A stretch of 41,140 bases of DNA, from contig SXXH01000154.1 of the NCBI GenBank assembly GCA_005789645.1, forward strand, positions 1 to 41,140, written 5' to 3'. Shown piece after piece: positions 7,757-16,097 of the stretch. This DNA comes from Planctomycetia bacterium (lineage in GTDB: Bacteria > Planctomycetota > UBA1135 > GCA-002686595). Made by a program: the position numbers and the translations under genes. Every line of letters begins with the position of its first letter. Position 1 is the first letter of the stretch. The notes beneath the pieces are model-generated. The model saw nothing but the letters and a program-made list of their open reading frames with translations, did not search any database and had not been told where the DNA came from.

Positions 7757-8683
7757 TCAGGTCTTGCGCTCCTTGAGCCGTACTTGCACCTGCAACTCCC
7801 AGTACTTCCGCGCATCCGCCACCATCGGGCTGTTCCACCCCATGCTCCGCATCGGCCCGCACACCTCCCACTCCGGGTGCGCCGCCAACCAGGCGTCTAG
7901 CTCCGCCTTCTTCTGCTGCATGGTCCGCTCTCCCATGGAACCGCGGTGGCCGATGGAGAGGACACGGGCGGCGGGGACATCGACGATCTCGACCTCGCCC
8001 TCGGTGCCCGGGGCGCCGATCGCCTGGTTGGCGTAGAGGAACGCCATCCAATCCGGCTCTTGCGCGCCGGCGCGGCCGGTGTAGGACATCTCGACCGGGG
8101 CGGTCATGGCGATCTTGTTCGAGTCGATGTGGCGGAAGAGCTTCCAGAAGGCGCCGTTCTGGCCGCGCGTGGCGCCCTGCATCGAAGTGCGGGCCAAGCG
8201 ATACGTCGGATAGTCGAGGATCGCCAGTTCGTTGACCGGCGTCGCGTTCGGCCAACCGACCGGCGTGGGTGCTTCGACGCGCGGCTCGAAGGACAAATCG
8301 AGGCTCGCGGACTCAAGCTCGCGGCGCAGGCGGCGCAGGACGCGCTCGGCCTCGACTCCGCTCGCCCCCTCCGGCAAGGGATGCGCAGCGAGGCTCGCCT
8401 CGAGGCGCGCGTGGTTGCGAGCGCCTTCCCCAAGCCCACGCATGGCTTCTCCCACGGCGGCGGCCAACGCGGCACGCGCTTCCTTGGGGGGAGCCTTGGC
8501 GGTCAGCTGCAAGCTGGCGTTGATGGCCTCGGCAGCGGCGGCGCGCGCCTCCTTGCCCGGGTCGGTCGTGGGCAGCACCTGGGCGGCTGCGACCGTCGCG
8601 GGAACCGGAGCCGTGGTCGGCGCGGCGTCGCCACCGCCGCAGAGGGTCGCGGCGACACACAAGAGGTAGGCGCAAGGGAGCAT
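7757..8683 (-). CDS. SOUL-family haem-binding protein, exported
   Basis: The 308-residue product has an N-terminal hydrophobic signal with a cysteine (ATLC, Cys15) that could be a lipobox. An Ala-rich helical region follows (about 40-125), then a SOUL haem-binding domain from about 150 to 303. The diagnostic stretch is GAFWKLFRHIDSNKIAMTAPVEM, here quoted in pieces: GAFWKLFRHI followed by KIAMTAPVEM. SOUL/HBP23-type domains bind haem or related tetrapyrroles with modest affinity. Bacterial members are of uncertain role, perhaps haem buffering or stress response. It lies 90 nt downstream of the secreted unknown protein at 8774 on the same strand and may share its transcript. The domain is clear; the Ala-rich spacer is unusual in length. 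Confidence 0.88.
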   Translation of the reverse strand: MLPCAYLLCVAATLCGGGDAAPTTAPVPATVAAAQVLPTTDPGKEARAAAAEAINASLQLTAKAPPKEARAALAAAVGEAMRGLGEGARNHARLEASLAAHPLPEGASGVEAERVLRRLRRELESASLDLSFEPRVEAPTPVGWPNATPVNELAILDYPTYRLARTSMQGATRGQNGAFWKLFRHIDSNKIAMTAPVEMSYTGRAGAQEPDWMAFLYANQAIGAPGTEGEVEIVDVPAARVLSIGHRGSMGERTMQQKKAELDAWLAAHPEWEVCGPMRSMGWNSPMVADARKYWELQVQVRLKERKT

Positions 8684-8773
8684 GGGGTCGGTTACGCCCT
8701 GCTGCGCGGCTTGGATGCAGGCAGCCGGTCCGGAGGTCTGGCCGCGCCAGTGCGCGCCAACCCGCGGCAGACC

Positions 8774-9937
8774 TTAGCGCCAGCCGCGCACCGGAGCCGA
8801 CGGCAGGGCTCCACCCAAGAGCCTGGGCGGCCCGGAATGGGCGCGCTGCAGCAACTCCGCCTCGCGCTTGAGGCACAGGATTCCGGCGCGCAACCCGGCG
8901 CGTCGCGCCGAGTCGGTGTCGGGCACGCCGCGCAAGTCGAAGCCGAACCAGCGCACGACGAGGGTGCCTTGCCACTCCCCGCGCGCATCGCGCACCTCGT
9001 GGTAGTGGTCGCGACCGGAGAGCCACACGAAGTCGTCGTCGCGCCCATCGTTCCAGGCGCGCACGTCGCACACGAAATCGCCGCGCGTGTCAAAACGGTT
9101 GAACACGCGCAAGTCGCACTCGTAGTGGCTGAACGGCCACGGCAGGTCGCTCTTGAAGCCCACCTTCAACGCTTGGAAGGGACGCCCGGCCTCGTCGTCG
9201 CCCTCGATCAAGCTGCCTGCGAGCGGGTGGATGCGCTCGTACGCGCTGCCCGGTCGCCGCAAGTACGCGGGATAGTCGTTCTCCGCCGTCTTCAAGGCCA
9301 CGAGGTCGGCGCGCATGAAGACGACCGCTTGCTGCACCAGGCGCGAGCCGTCGATCTTGGCGTAGGGCGCGCGCGCACCCTCGAGCGTCAACGGCATGGC
9401 GAACGCGCAGCCATCGTCGACGAGGTCGTCGTCCGGCGTCCACTTCTTGCGACGCAGCGCGTCGTCCGCGAGCACTTCGGAAGCGAAGGGCTGCAAGCGC
9501 TTCCACAACACTGGCTGCGCGCGCGCCATGCGCTCGAACAAGCGCTCGCGCTCCTTGGCGTCCACGGCGCGCGTCCACTCGCGCGCGAGGTCGCCGAAGC
9601 AACGCGGCGCGTCGGGATCGTCGACGGACGGCTCCGCCACGAGCTTCGCCAGCTCGCGCCACTCGTCGACCAGCTGCACGGCGGGCCAAGGACCTTCGCC
9701 GGACAGGGCGAGCGCGTCGGGCAGTGCGCAGGCGGGATCGAACACCTCGCGCACCGCCGACCAAGCGACCTTGCGCGCCGCCGGCTCGGCCGCGGTGGCG
9801 GCCTCGGGCCCGCGCGCGGGTCCATCGGCCGCGGCCGGAGTGGATGCGAGCAAGGCGCAGGCCAATCCAAGCAGCGCGCGCCGCGCGGCGCGCCCCGACT
9901 CGAATCGACGTTCCTTCGTCGCCATGCGCGCCTTCAT
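8774..9937 (-). CDS. Secreted protein of unknown function, coupled to hydrolase
   Basis: A 387-residue protein I do not recognise. I chose the ATG at 9937 because it overlaps the hydrolase stop as ATGA, a classic translational coupling; an ATG at 9925 is the alternative. The first 38 residues form a signal peptide: basic n-region, hydrophobic LLGLACALLAS, cleavage near PAAA-D. The mature protein is Asp/Arg/Trp-rich. It has a C-terminal half of apparent beta strands with conserved-looking blocks LPWPFSHYECDL, DFVWLSGRDHYHEV and TLVVRWFGFDLRG, which read like a compact binding or hydrolase-like domain. Its place between the hydrolase and the SOUL protein suggests an envelope role. The function is unknown. 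Confidence 0.75.
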   Translation of the reverse strand: MKARMATKERRFESGRAARRALLGLACALLASTPAAADGPARGPEAATAAEPAARKVAWSAVREVFDPACALPDALALSGEGPWPAVQLVDEWRELAKLVAEPSVDDPDAPRCFGDLAREWTRAVDAKERERLFERMARAQPVLWKRLQPFASEVLADDALRRKKWTPDDDLVDDGCAFAMPLTLEGARAPYAKIDGSRLVQQAVVFMRADLVALKTAENDYPAYLRRPGSAYERIHPLAGSLIEGDDEAGRPFQALKVGFKSDLPWPFSHYECDLRVFNRFDTRGDFVCDVRAWNDGRDDDFVWLSGRDHYHEVRDARGEWQGTLVVRWFGFDLRGVPDTDSARRAGLRAGILCLKREAELLQRAHSGPPRLLGGALPSAPVRGWR

Positions 9938-10977
9938 CGGCTGCTCGCGGGCAAGGCCTGTTGCGAAGCTCCCTCCGGCAACGGACGACCGTGCGCGAAG
10001 GCGGCCAGCGCGTCGACGACGAACTGCGGCACCTCCTCCTGCGGATAGTGCCCGCTTCCCGGCGCGAGGAGCAGCGTCGAGCCCGGGATGGCGTCGCGGA
10101 AGCCCACGGCGAAGCGCTCGGGACGGTAGGCCACGTCCTTCTCGCCCCACAAGAGCAGGGTCGGTTGGCGGATCGAGCCGAGCTCGGCGGCGCGATGCCC
10201 CTCTTCGTCGCGCGCGAGGTCCACCATCGCGCGCCAGTTGTGGCGGTTCGACACGGACAAGCACACCTCGTCGACGCGCCAGGCCGGCAAGGGCGATTGG
10301 AAGTGCAACTGCAACGCGGGCGCGACGCGCTCGGGCGAGTTGAGCATCCACCCGATGTAGGCGAGGAAGCCCCACTCGCGCATCTTGACCTCCTCGGGCA
10401 GCCACTCGCCGTCCATGCGGGGCAAGCCGGCGCTGCTCATCAACACGAGGCGCGACACCCGGTCCGGCCGGTCGAGGGCGCACCTCCAGGCGAACTCGCC
10501 GCCGTAGCTTTGGCCGACGAGCGTCGCGTCGCGCAGGTCGTGCATGTCAAGAAAACTAGACAACCAGTCGGCGCAAGCCTGGAAGGTGCAAGCGTCGAGG
10601 GTGGTCGGGCAAGTCCCGTGGCCGACGATCTCGGGGGTCCACACGTCGCAGGTGGCGGCGAGCCCGGGCTTGCCGCCCGAGCCGTGCACCACCTCGGTCC
10701 AGGTCACCATCGACGAGGGCGTGCCGTGCACCAGCACGACCTTCGGGCCGTCGGGATCGCCAAAGCGCGTCCAACGCTGCAGGCCGAGCGTCTTGACGCC
10801 ATCGAGCACGCACTCGACCTCGCGCTCCTGCACGGCGCCGCGCAAGGGAGCGTTCTTCTCGATGGCCAGGAGGCGCCGGCCGATCTCGGCATGGTCCATG
10901 GAAGCGCATCCTCCCGCCGCCACGACGGCGGCGGCCAAGCACAGGGTGGCGAGCAGAGCGTAGTTCCTGAGGCTCAT
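9934..10977 (-). CDS. Alpha/beta-hydrolase lipoprotein
   Basis: The 347-residue product has a lipoprotein-type signal (residues 1-24, lipobox AGGC, Cys24) and an alpha/beta-hydrolase fold from about 65 to 325. The oxyanion loop VLVHGTP lies at 82-88 and the nucleophile elbow is VGQSYGG with Ser157. A likely acid Asp sits in WGEKD near 275, and the catalytic His in GSGHYPQ near 310. Family members include esterases, haloalkane dehalogenases and epoxide hydrolases. Ser as nucleophile rules out a dehalogenase and favours an esterase or lipase-like activity on a small ester. It heads a leftward unit with the coupled secreted protein (ATGA overlap) and perhaps the SOUL gene. The ATG at 10977 is 96 nt from the divergent FAD oxidoreductase. 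Substrate unknown. Confidence 0.88.
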   Translation of the reverse strand: MSLRNYALLATLCLAAAVVAAGGCASMDHAEIGRRLLAIEKNAPLRGAVQEREVECVLDGVKTLGLQRWTRFGDPDGPKVVLVHGTPSSMVTWTEVVHGSGGKPGLAATCDVWTPEIVGHGTCPTTLDACTFQACADWLSSFLDMHDLRDATLVGQSYGGEFAWRCALDRPDRVSRLVLMSSAGLPRMDGEWLPEEVKMREWGFLAYIGWMLNSPERVAPALQLHFQSPLPAWRVDEVCLSVSNRHNWRAMVDLARDEEGHRAAELGSIRQPTLLLWGEKDVAYRPERFAVGFRDAIPGSTLLLAPGSGHYPQEEVPQFVVDALAAFAHGRPLPEGASQQALPASSR

Positions 10978-11073
10978 GGGTCGTGGGTGGGCGAGCGGCG
11001 CGCCGCGCACGGCGTCCACGGTCGACGCCGACGCCGCGCAACCGCCGTCGCGTTCCGAGCGTAAGCCACGACC

Positions 11074-12183
11074 GTGCAAGGACGCTACGAGCGGATCGCG
11101 GTTCCGGATGCCCCCGTAGCGGTGGTGGGCGCCGGGCTGGCGGGATTGGCCTGCGCGCGACGCCTGATCGAGGCCGGCGTGCCAGTCGTCGTGTTCGAGA
11201 AGGCGCGCGGACCCTCCGGGCGTTGCGCCACGCGGCGCGCAGCCCGCAGCACCGCGGTGGATGCGACGCCGTCGGCCGCGACGGCCCTCGAGACCCGCGC
11301 CTTCGACCACGGGGCCCAGTACTACACCGTCCGCGATCCCGCCTTCGAGGCCATCCACCGCGAATGGTTGGAGGCCGGGGTCGCGGCGCGTTGGAACGGA
11401 CGCATCGCCGCTTGGGATCCGCGCGGCGGTTGGCAGGAGAAGGACGAGGGCACCGAGCGCCATGTAGGCGTCCCCGGCATGAGCGCCTTGGGCCGCCATC
11501 TGGCCCGCGATGTCGAGGTGCGCGTCGAGGCGGCGGTCAAGTCGCTGCGCCGCGCCCCCATTGCGCAGGTGCGCGCATGGGAGCTGTGCCTGCAGGACGG
11601 AACTTGGCTCGGACCTTGGGCGGCCATCGTCTGCACCGCGCCCGCGGCGCAAGCAGCGGGGTTGGTCGCCGCGCACGATGAGCGACTCGCGCGCCTCGCG
11701 GCAAGCCTCGAGGCGGCCCCCTGCTGGGCGCTGATGCTCGATGCGCCGGGCCCGATCCTCGCCGGTCGCGACGGCGTGTTCCTCAACGACCACGCGTTGG
11801 GGTGGGCGGCGCGCGAGTCGTCGAAGCCCGCGCGCCAACCCGGTGGGCGCTGGACCATCCACGCCTCGGCCGCTTGGAGCCGCGTGCACCTCGAGCTCGA
11901 GGCCGAAGAGGCGGCGGGCAAGCTGCTGGAGGCATGGGTCGACTGGCTGCGCACGGTCGGTGACTTCGAGGGTGCCCGCGTCGCCGCACGTCCGTCCCAC
12001 CTCGTGGCCCATCGCTGGCGCCACTCGATCCCACTCGCGCCTTCGAGCAAGCGCTGCGCCAGCTCCGACGACGGCACGCTGCTGCTCGCTGGCGATGCCC
12101 ACGGCGGTCCGCGCGTCGAAGGTGCCGTGCTGAGCGGGCTCGCGGCGGCAGAACGCTTGCTGGCAGCCTACGCGCGTGCTTGA
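11074..12183 (+). CDS. Renalase-like NAD(P)/FAD-dependent oxidoreductase
   Basis: A 369-residue flavoprotein. The N-terminal Rossmann fingerprint [14 protein letters not shown] lies at about 15-28. It is followed by an Asp/Glu strand end ([13 protein letters not shown]) and the Arg-rich CATRR motif typical of the renalase/amine-oxidase-like family. The [12 protein letters not shown] block at about 82-93 and the C-terminal FAD motif [20 protein letters not shown] (about 338-357) complete the fold. Renalases oxidise aberrant dihydro forms of NAD(P)H. Bacterial homologues are often neighbours of cryptochrome/photolyase genes. The start is a GTG at 11074. DUF2256 follows after 59 nt on the same strand, which is another frequent photolyase neighbour, so the pair is probably one operon. 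The exact substrate is not deducible. Confidence 0.9.
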   Translation: MQGRYERIAVPDAPVAVVGAGLAGLACARRLIEAGVPVVVFEKARGPSGRCATRRAARSTAVDATPSAATALETRAFDHGAQYYTVRDPAFEAIHREWLEAGVAARWNGRIAAWDPRGGWQEKDEGTERHVGVPGMSALGRHLARDVEVRVEAAVKSLRRAPIAQVRAWELCLQDGTWLGPWAAIVCTAPAAQAAGLVAAHDERLARLAASLEAAPCWALMLDAPGPILAGRDGVFLNDHALGWAARESSKPARQPGGRWTIHASAAWSRVHLELEAEEAAGKLLEAWVDWLRTVGDFEGARVAARPSHLVAHRWRHSIPLAPSSKRCASSDDGTLLLAGDAHGGPRVEGAVLSGLAAAERLLAAYARA

Positions 12184-12242
12184 ACCCAGCGGTCCTTCAC
12201 GCCAACAGCGAACTTCACGACCTTCGACCAACGAGCCCGACC

Positions 12243-12419
<177 letters not shown>

Positions 12420-12470
12420 GAACCAGGCGCGCGGGCCATGCACGGCCCCGTGGCGCCATGCGAAGCCATT

Positions 12471-12493
12471 AAGTGGTATTTCGCATGCCACTT
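12471..12493. promoter_or_regulatory. Putative NsrR operator upstream of nsrR
   Basis: Palindrome AAGTGGTA (12471-12478), 7-nt spacer, TGCCACTT (12486-12493), with one mismatch in 8-bp arms. The half AAGTGGTATTT resembles the AAGATGCATTT half-site bound by NsrR in other bacteria. It ends 53 nt before the nsrR start and is AT-richer than its surroundings. This fits autoregulation by the nitric-oxide-sensing repressor. Confidence 0.6.
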
Positions 12494-12546
12494 TTTCGGA
12501 TCTGGTGCGAGCCGAAGCTGCTAGCGTGCCCCACGCCGGACACGCC

Positions 12547-13062
12547 ATGCAACTGACGCTCCACGCCGACTACTCCCTGCGGATCCTGATCCACCTCGCC
12601 GCGCACCCCGATCGGCTCGTCGACGCGGGCGAGTTGGCGCAGGCCTACGGCGTCTCGCGGCATCACCTGGTCAAGGTGGGCTCGAAGCTCGCGCATCTGG
12701 GCTATGTCGAGGCGGTGCGCGGTCGCAACGGCGGGCTGCGCCTGAAGAAGGAGCCCGGCCTGATCGTCGTCGGCGCCGTCGTGCGGCGCGTGGAACCCGA
12801 CTTCGACATCGCCGAGTGCTTCGATCGCGGACGCAACACCTGTCCCATCGCGCCCGCCTGCGGGTTCAAGGGCGCCTTGGCGGAGGCGCGCGACGCCTTC
12901 CTGCGCGTGCTCGACAGCTACACGCTGGCCGACCTCGCGCGCCGCCGCGCGACGCTGGAAGGACTGTGGTGGTCGCCGACCCGCGAAGGCGCCAACTCGG
13001 CCAAGGGCGTCAAGTCGGGCCGGACGAAGGGCGCGCGCCGCAAGGCGAGCGAGGGCTCGTGA
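12547..13062 (+). CDS. nsrR: NsrR-like Rrf2-family Fe-S transcriptional repressor
   Basis: A 171-residue Rrf2 regulator whose [Fe-S] cluster would sense nitric oxide. The N-terminus MQLTLHADYSLRILIHLA and the winged-helix core (YGVSRHHLVKV, then YVEAVRGRNGGLRL) match NsrR. Three cysteines, Cys91, Cys99 and Cys105 (in CFDRGRNTCPIAPACG), sit in the NsrR cluster pattern. This is wider than the IscR spacing. The SYTLADL segment near 122-128 is also typical. The last 35 residues are a basic tail, longer than in E. coli NsrR. The ATG at 12547 is 53 nt after a matching palindrome. The stop overlaps the GTG of the downstream membrane TPR gene (GTGA), so the two are co-translated. No NO-detoxifying enzyme is visible in this window. 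Confidence 0.9.
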   Translation: MQLTLHADYSLRILIHLAAHPDRLVDAGELAQAYGVSRHHLVKVGSKLAHLGYVEAVRGRNGGLRLKKEPGLIVVGAVVRRVEPDFDIAECFDRGRNTCPIAPACGFKGALAEARDAFLRVLDSYTLADLARRRATLEGLWWSPTREGANSAKGVKSGRTKGARRKASEGS

Positions 13063-14810
13063 GCGCGACTCGGTCCTCGGTCCTCGCCGCTTGCATGGCG
13101 CTGGCGCTGCTCCTCGGCGCGACGCTCATGGCGTTCGCGCCGGCGCTGGAGGCCGGCTTCGTGTCGTTCGACGACGACCAGACGATCCTCCTCAACGAGG
13201 ATTTCCGCGGAGTCGACGCACGGACGCTCGAGTGGGCCTTCACCACGCGCCACATGGGCCACTGGCAGCCGTTGGCTTGGCTGAGCTTCGCACTCGACCA
13301 CGCGCAAGGCGGGCTCGACCCGCGCGCCTACCACCGCACGAATGTCCTCCTGCACGCGGCCAACGCGCTGCTCGTGCTGCTGTTGTCGGCGCGCATCCTT
13401 GCGCTGGCGCGACCTTCGCTGGCGCGAGCGCCATGGCGAGCATGGGGCGGCGCGCTCGTCGCGGCGGGCACCTTCGCGCTGCACCCCTTGCGCGTCGAGT
13501 CGGTGGCCTGGGTCACCGAACGACGCGACTTGCTGGCGGCCTTCTTCCTGTTGCTTTCGCTGCTGGCCTGGCTCGGTTGCGTGGAACCCGGCTCGGGCAA
13601 GCTGCGCTCGCGCGCCTTGTGGTTCGCGAGCATCGCGCTGCTGGCCGTTTCGCTCTTGGCCAAGGCGTGGGGCATGACCCTGTGGGTCGTGATGCTGGCT
13701 CTCGATCACGCTCTCTTGGCACGCGGCATGGGTTGGCGCGCTCGGCTCCTCGAGAAGACCCCGCACATCGCGCTGGGCCTGGCTTCGATCGCGATCGCCT
13801 CATGGGCCATCCGCAGCGCGCCCGATGTGACGCGCGGCCTCGACGAATGGAGCCTGCTCCAACGCGCCGGCCAAGCGGCGCAAGGACTGGTCTGGTACGC
13901 GGCGCGCACGCTGGACGCGCAAGGGCTGTGCGCCATCCACGAGTTGCCGCATGCTTGGAACCCCTTCGAGCCGCGCACCTTCGCCAGCGCCGCGCTGGTG
14001 GCGGCGCTGGCGACGCTCGCCTTCGTGCTGCGCAGGCGCCTGCCGCTCTTGGGCCTCGCGCTGTTCACCTACCTCGTGCTCGTCTCGCCCGTGTTGGGCC
14101 TGCAGCAAGCCGGCCCGCAGTTCGTGGCCGACCGCTACGCCTACCTCGCTTCGATCCCGCTGGGACTGCTCGCGGCGGGTCTCTTGGTCCCGCGCGCGGC
14201 GCCACTGTCGTGGAGCACCTCGCTCGTGCTCGCGGCGCTCCTCGTGCCCGCCACGCGCGCGCAGTGCCGCCACTGGCGCGACGACGAAGCCCTCTTCGCG
14301 CGCGTGCTGGCGGTGCATCCGGAATCCTCGATCGGCTGGCAGGCGCGCGGCAACATGCTCCTCGCGCGCGATCGCGCCGTCGATGCGCTGGTTGCCTTCC
14401 AACGCGCGGTCGCCTCCAACCCGCGCAACTGGCGCGCGCACGCCGGCGTGGGCGACGCGCTCGATCGCCTCGATCCAGCGGGTCGATCGAGCGAGGCCGT
14501 GGCCGCATGGACGCGCGCCTTGGAGGGCTACTTCCCGCCTTGGATCGTGCGCGTCAACCTCGCCAACCACCTGCTGGCGCGGCGCGGCGACCTCGCGGGC
14601 GGCGTCGCGCAGTACGAGGCTGCCGTGCGCGAAATGGAGGCGCGCGACGCGTACTGGACCTCGCCGCTCGTGTGGTACGGTGCGGGACAAGCGTTGCGCG
14701 CAGCCGGGCGCGAAACCGAGGGCCGTGCGCTCCTGGAGAAAGCGGCCAAGGACGGGCGCACGCGCGAGCGGGCCATGCAAGCCCTGCGCGCGCCACCGCC
14801 GCGACTCTGA
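13059..14810 (+). CDS. TMTC-like polytopic membrane protein with C-terminal TPR repeats
   Basis: A 583-residue integral membrane protein. The first segment (FAPALEAGFVSFDDD then WAFTTRHMGHWQPLAWLS) and the HPLRVESVAWVTERRDLLA block are typical of the TMTC/PMT-like family common in Planctomycetota, Verrucomicrobiota and relatives. Members have an acidic catalytic-looking loop after TM1 (here FDDD near 38-41) and are suspected glycosyltransferases of the GT-C fold. About nine to ten hydrophobic helices span residues 8 to 390. TPR-like repeats then run to the C-terminus (for example ESSIGWQARGNMLLARD and NWRAHAGVGDALDRL). The start is a GTG at 13059 overlapping the nsrR stop, which implies co-translation with a regulator. 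Activity is inferred from the family and is not proven. Confidence 0.85.
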   Translation: MSATRSSVLAACMALALLLGATLMAFAPALEAGFVSFDDDQTILLNEDFRGVDARTLEWAFTTRHMGHWQPLAWLSFALDHAQGGLDPRAYHRTNVLLHAANALLVLLLSARILALARPSLARAPWRAWGGALVAAGTFALHPLRVESVAWVTERRDLLAAFFLLLSLLAWLGCVEPGSGKLRSRALWFASIALLAVSLLAKAWGMTLWVVMLALDHALLARGMGWRARLLEKTPHIALGLASIAIASWAIRSAPDVTRGLDEWSLLQRAGQAAQGLVWYAARTLDAQGLCAIHELPHAWNPFEPRTFASAALVAALATLAFVLRRRLPLLGLALFTYLVLVSPVLGLQQAGPQFVADRYAYLASIPLGLLAAGLLVPRAAPLSWSTSLVLAALLVPATRAQCRHWRDDEALFARVLAVHPESSIGWQARGNMLLARDRAVDALVAFQRAVASNPRNWRAHAGVGDALDRLDPAGRSSEAVAAWTRALEGYFPPWIVRVNLANHLLARRGDLAGGVAQYEAAVREMEARDAYWTSPLVWYGAGQALRAAGRETEGRALLEKAAKDGRTRERAMQALRAPPPRL

Positions 14811-14828
14811 GACGATCCGCACCAGCAG

Positions 14829-16076
14829 ATGCAGACCAGCACTCCCACCACACGCTTGGCCGTCGACATGACGCCGCAGGAGGCCCTGCCCTTGTTGCGC
14901 GCGGCCGAGGAGCGCCTCCAACCTTACGCGCGTCGGACGCCCACCGTGCACGCGCATTGGTTGTCGGAGGCCACGGGGATGGAGGTGCACCTCAAGCTCG
15001 AGAACCTCCAGCGCACGGGCGCCTTCAAGATCCGCGGGGCTCTCAACAAGGTGCTGCAGTTGTCCGCGCAGGACTTGGCGCGAGGCTTGGTGGCAGCCTC
15101 GGCTGGCAACCACGCGCAAGGCTTGGCGCTGGCCGCGCGCCTCGCGGGCACGCAGGCGACGATCGTCATGCCGACGACGACGCCGATCCTGAAGGTCCAA
15201 CGCACCGAGGGCTTCGGCGCGCGGGTCCTGCTGCACGGCGAGAGCTTCGACCAAGCCAACGCGCACATGCGCGAGTTGGCTGCACGGGAAGGCCTGTTGG
15301 TCGTTCCGGCCTTCGACGACCCCGACATCATCCTCGGCCAAGGCACGGCGGGAGTTGAGTTCGCCGAGGACGTGCCCGACCTCGATGCCCTGGTCGTCCC
15401 GATCGGCGGCGGTGGCTTGTGCAGCGGCATGGCGCTGGCCTTCAAGGCGCTGTCGCCGCGCACGCGCATCATCGGCGTGCAGGCCTCGGGCGCCGCGCCG
15501 ATGGTGCGTTCGTTCCACTCCGGCACACCCTCGCCCGTGGCCGATCCGCGCACGATCGCCGACGGCATCCGCGTCGGCGTCGTGGGCGAGTGGACTTGGC
15601 AACTCATCCGCCGGCACGTCGACGAGTGCGTGGTGGTCGAAGAGGACGAGATCGTCGACGCCGTGCTGCAGACGATCGAGAAGAGCAAGGTCGTGGCCGA
15701 GGCAGCCGGCGTGCCGGGAATCGCCGCCATCCTCGCCGGCAAGATCCAAGGCGCCACCAAGGTCGGCACGATCGTCAGCGGCGGCAACATCGACCTGCAC
15801 TTGATGGCGCGCATCATCGAGAACGGGCTCGAGCGCGCCGGCCGCACGCACGTGCTGCGACTGCGCACGCCCGACGCGCCCGGCCAGTTGAAGCGCATCG
15901 TCGAGGTGCTGGCCGAGCATGGCTGCAACATCGTCGATGTGCAGCACTACCGGGCGGGTTGGCGCGTGCCGCTGGGCTTCGTCGACATCGACGTGCTGGT
16001 CGAGACGCGCAAGGCCGGACAAGGCGAGCAAGTCGAGCAGGCCCTCGAAGCCCGTGGCTTCGCGCTGCGGCGCTGA
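14829..16076 (+). CDS. ilvA: Threonine ammonia-lyase with C-terminal ACT domain
   Basis: PLP enzyme converting threonine to 2-oxobutanoate and ammonia, the first committed step towards isoleucine, or a catabolic threonine/serine dehydratase. The 415-residue product has the PLP lysine Lys67 in RTGAFKIRGA, the substrate loop SAGNHAQG at about 95-102 and the glycine-rich phosphate loop PIGGGGLCSG at about 191-200. A single ACT regulatory domain covers about 338-412 (starting VLRLRTPDAPGQLKRI). One ACT domain and this length match the shorter IlvA/TdcB-like subgroup, not the E. coli two-ACT enzyme, so the biosynthetic or catabolic role is open. The ATG at 14829 is 18 nt after the TPR gene, so it may share the nsrR transcript. 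Confidence 0.95.
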   Translation: MQTSTPTTRLAVDMTPQEALPLLRAAEERLQPYARRTPTVHAHWLSEATGMEVHLKLENLQRTGAFKIRGALNKVLQLSAQDLARGLVAASAGNHAQGLALAARLAGTQATIVMPTTTPILKVQRTEGFGARVLLHGESFDQANAHMRELAAREGLLVVPAFDDPDIILGQGTAGVEFAEDVPDLDALVVPIGGGGLCSGMALAFKALSPRTRIIGVQASGAAPMVRSFHSGTPSPVADPRTIADGIRVGVVGEWTWQLIRRHVDECVVVEEDEIVDAVLQTIEKSKVVAEAAGVPGIAAILAGKIQGATKVGTIVSGGNIDLHLMARIIENGLERAGRTHVLRLRTPDAPGQLKRIVEVLAEHGCNIVDVQHYRAGWRVPLGFVDIDVLVETRKAGQGEQVEQALEARGFALRR

Positions 16077-16097
16077 GCGCCCGCCCGGCGCTCAGCG
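16071..16097. terminator. Bidirectional hairpin over two convergent stop codons
   Basis: A perfect 11-bp stem (CGCTGAGCGCC at 16071-16081, GGCGCTCAGCG at 16087-16097) with a 5-nt loop. The left arm contains the ilvA TGA and the right arm contains the complementary stop of the leftward gene. There is no T-tract on either side, yet it is the only structure in the convergent junction. Confidence 0.6.
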
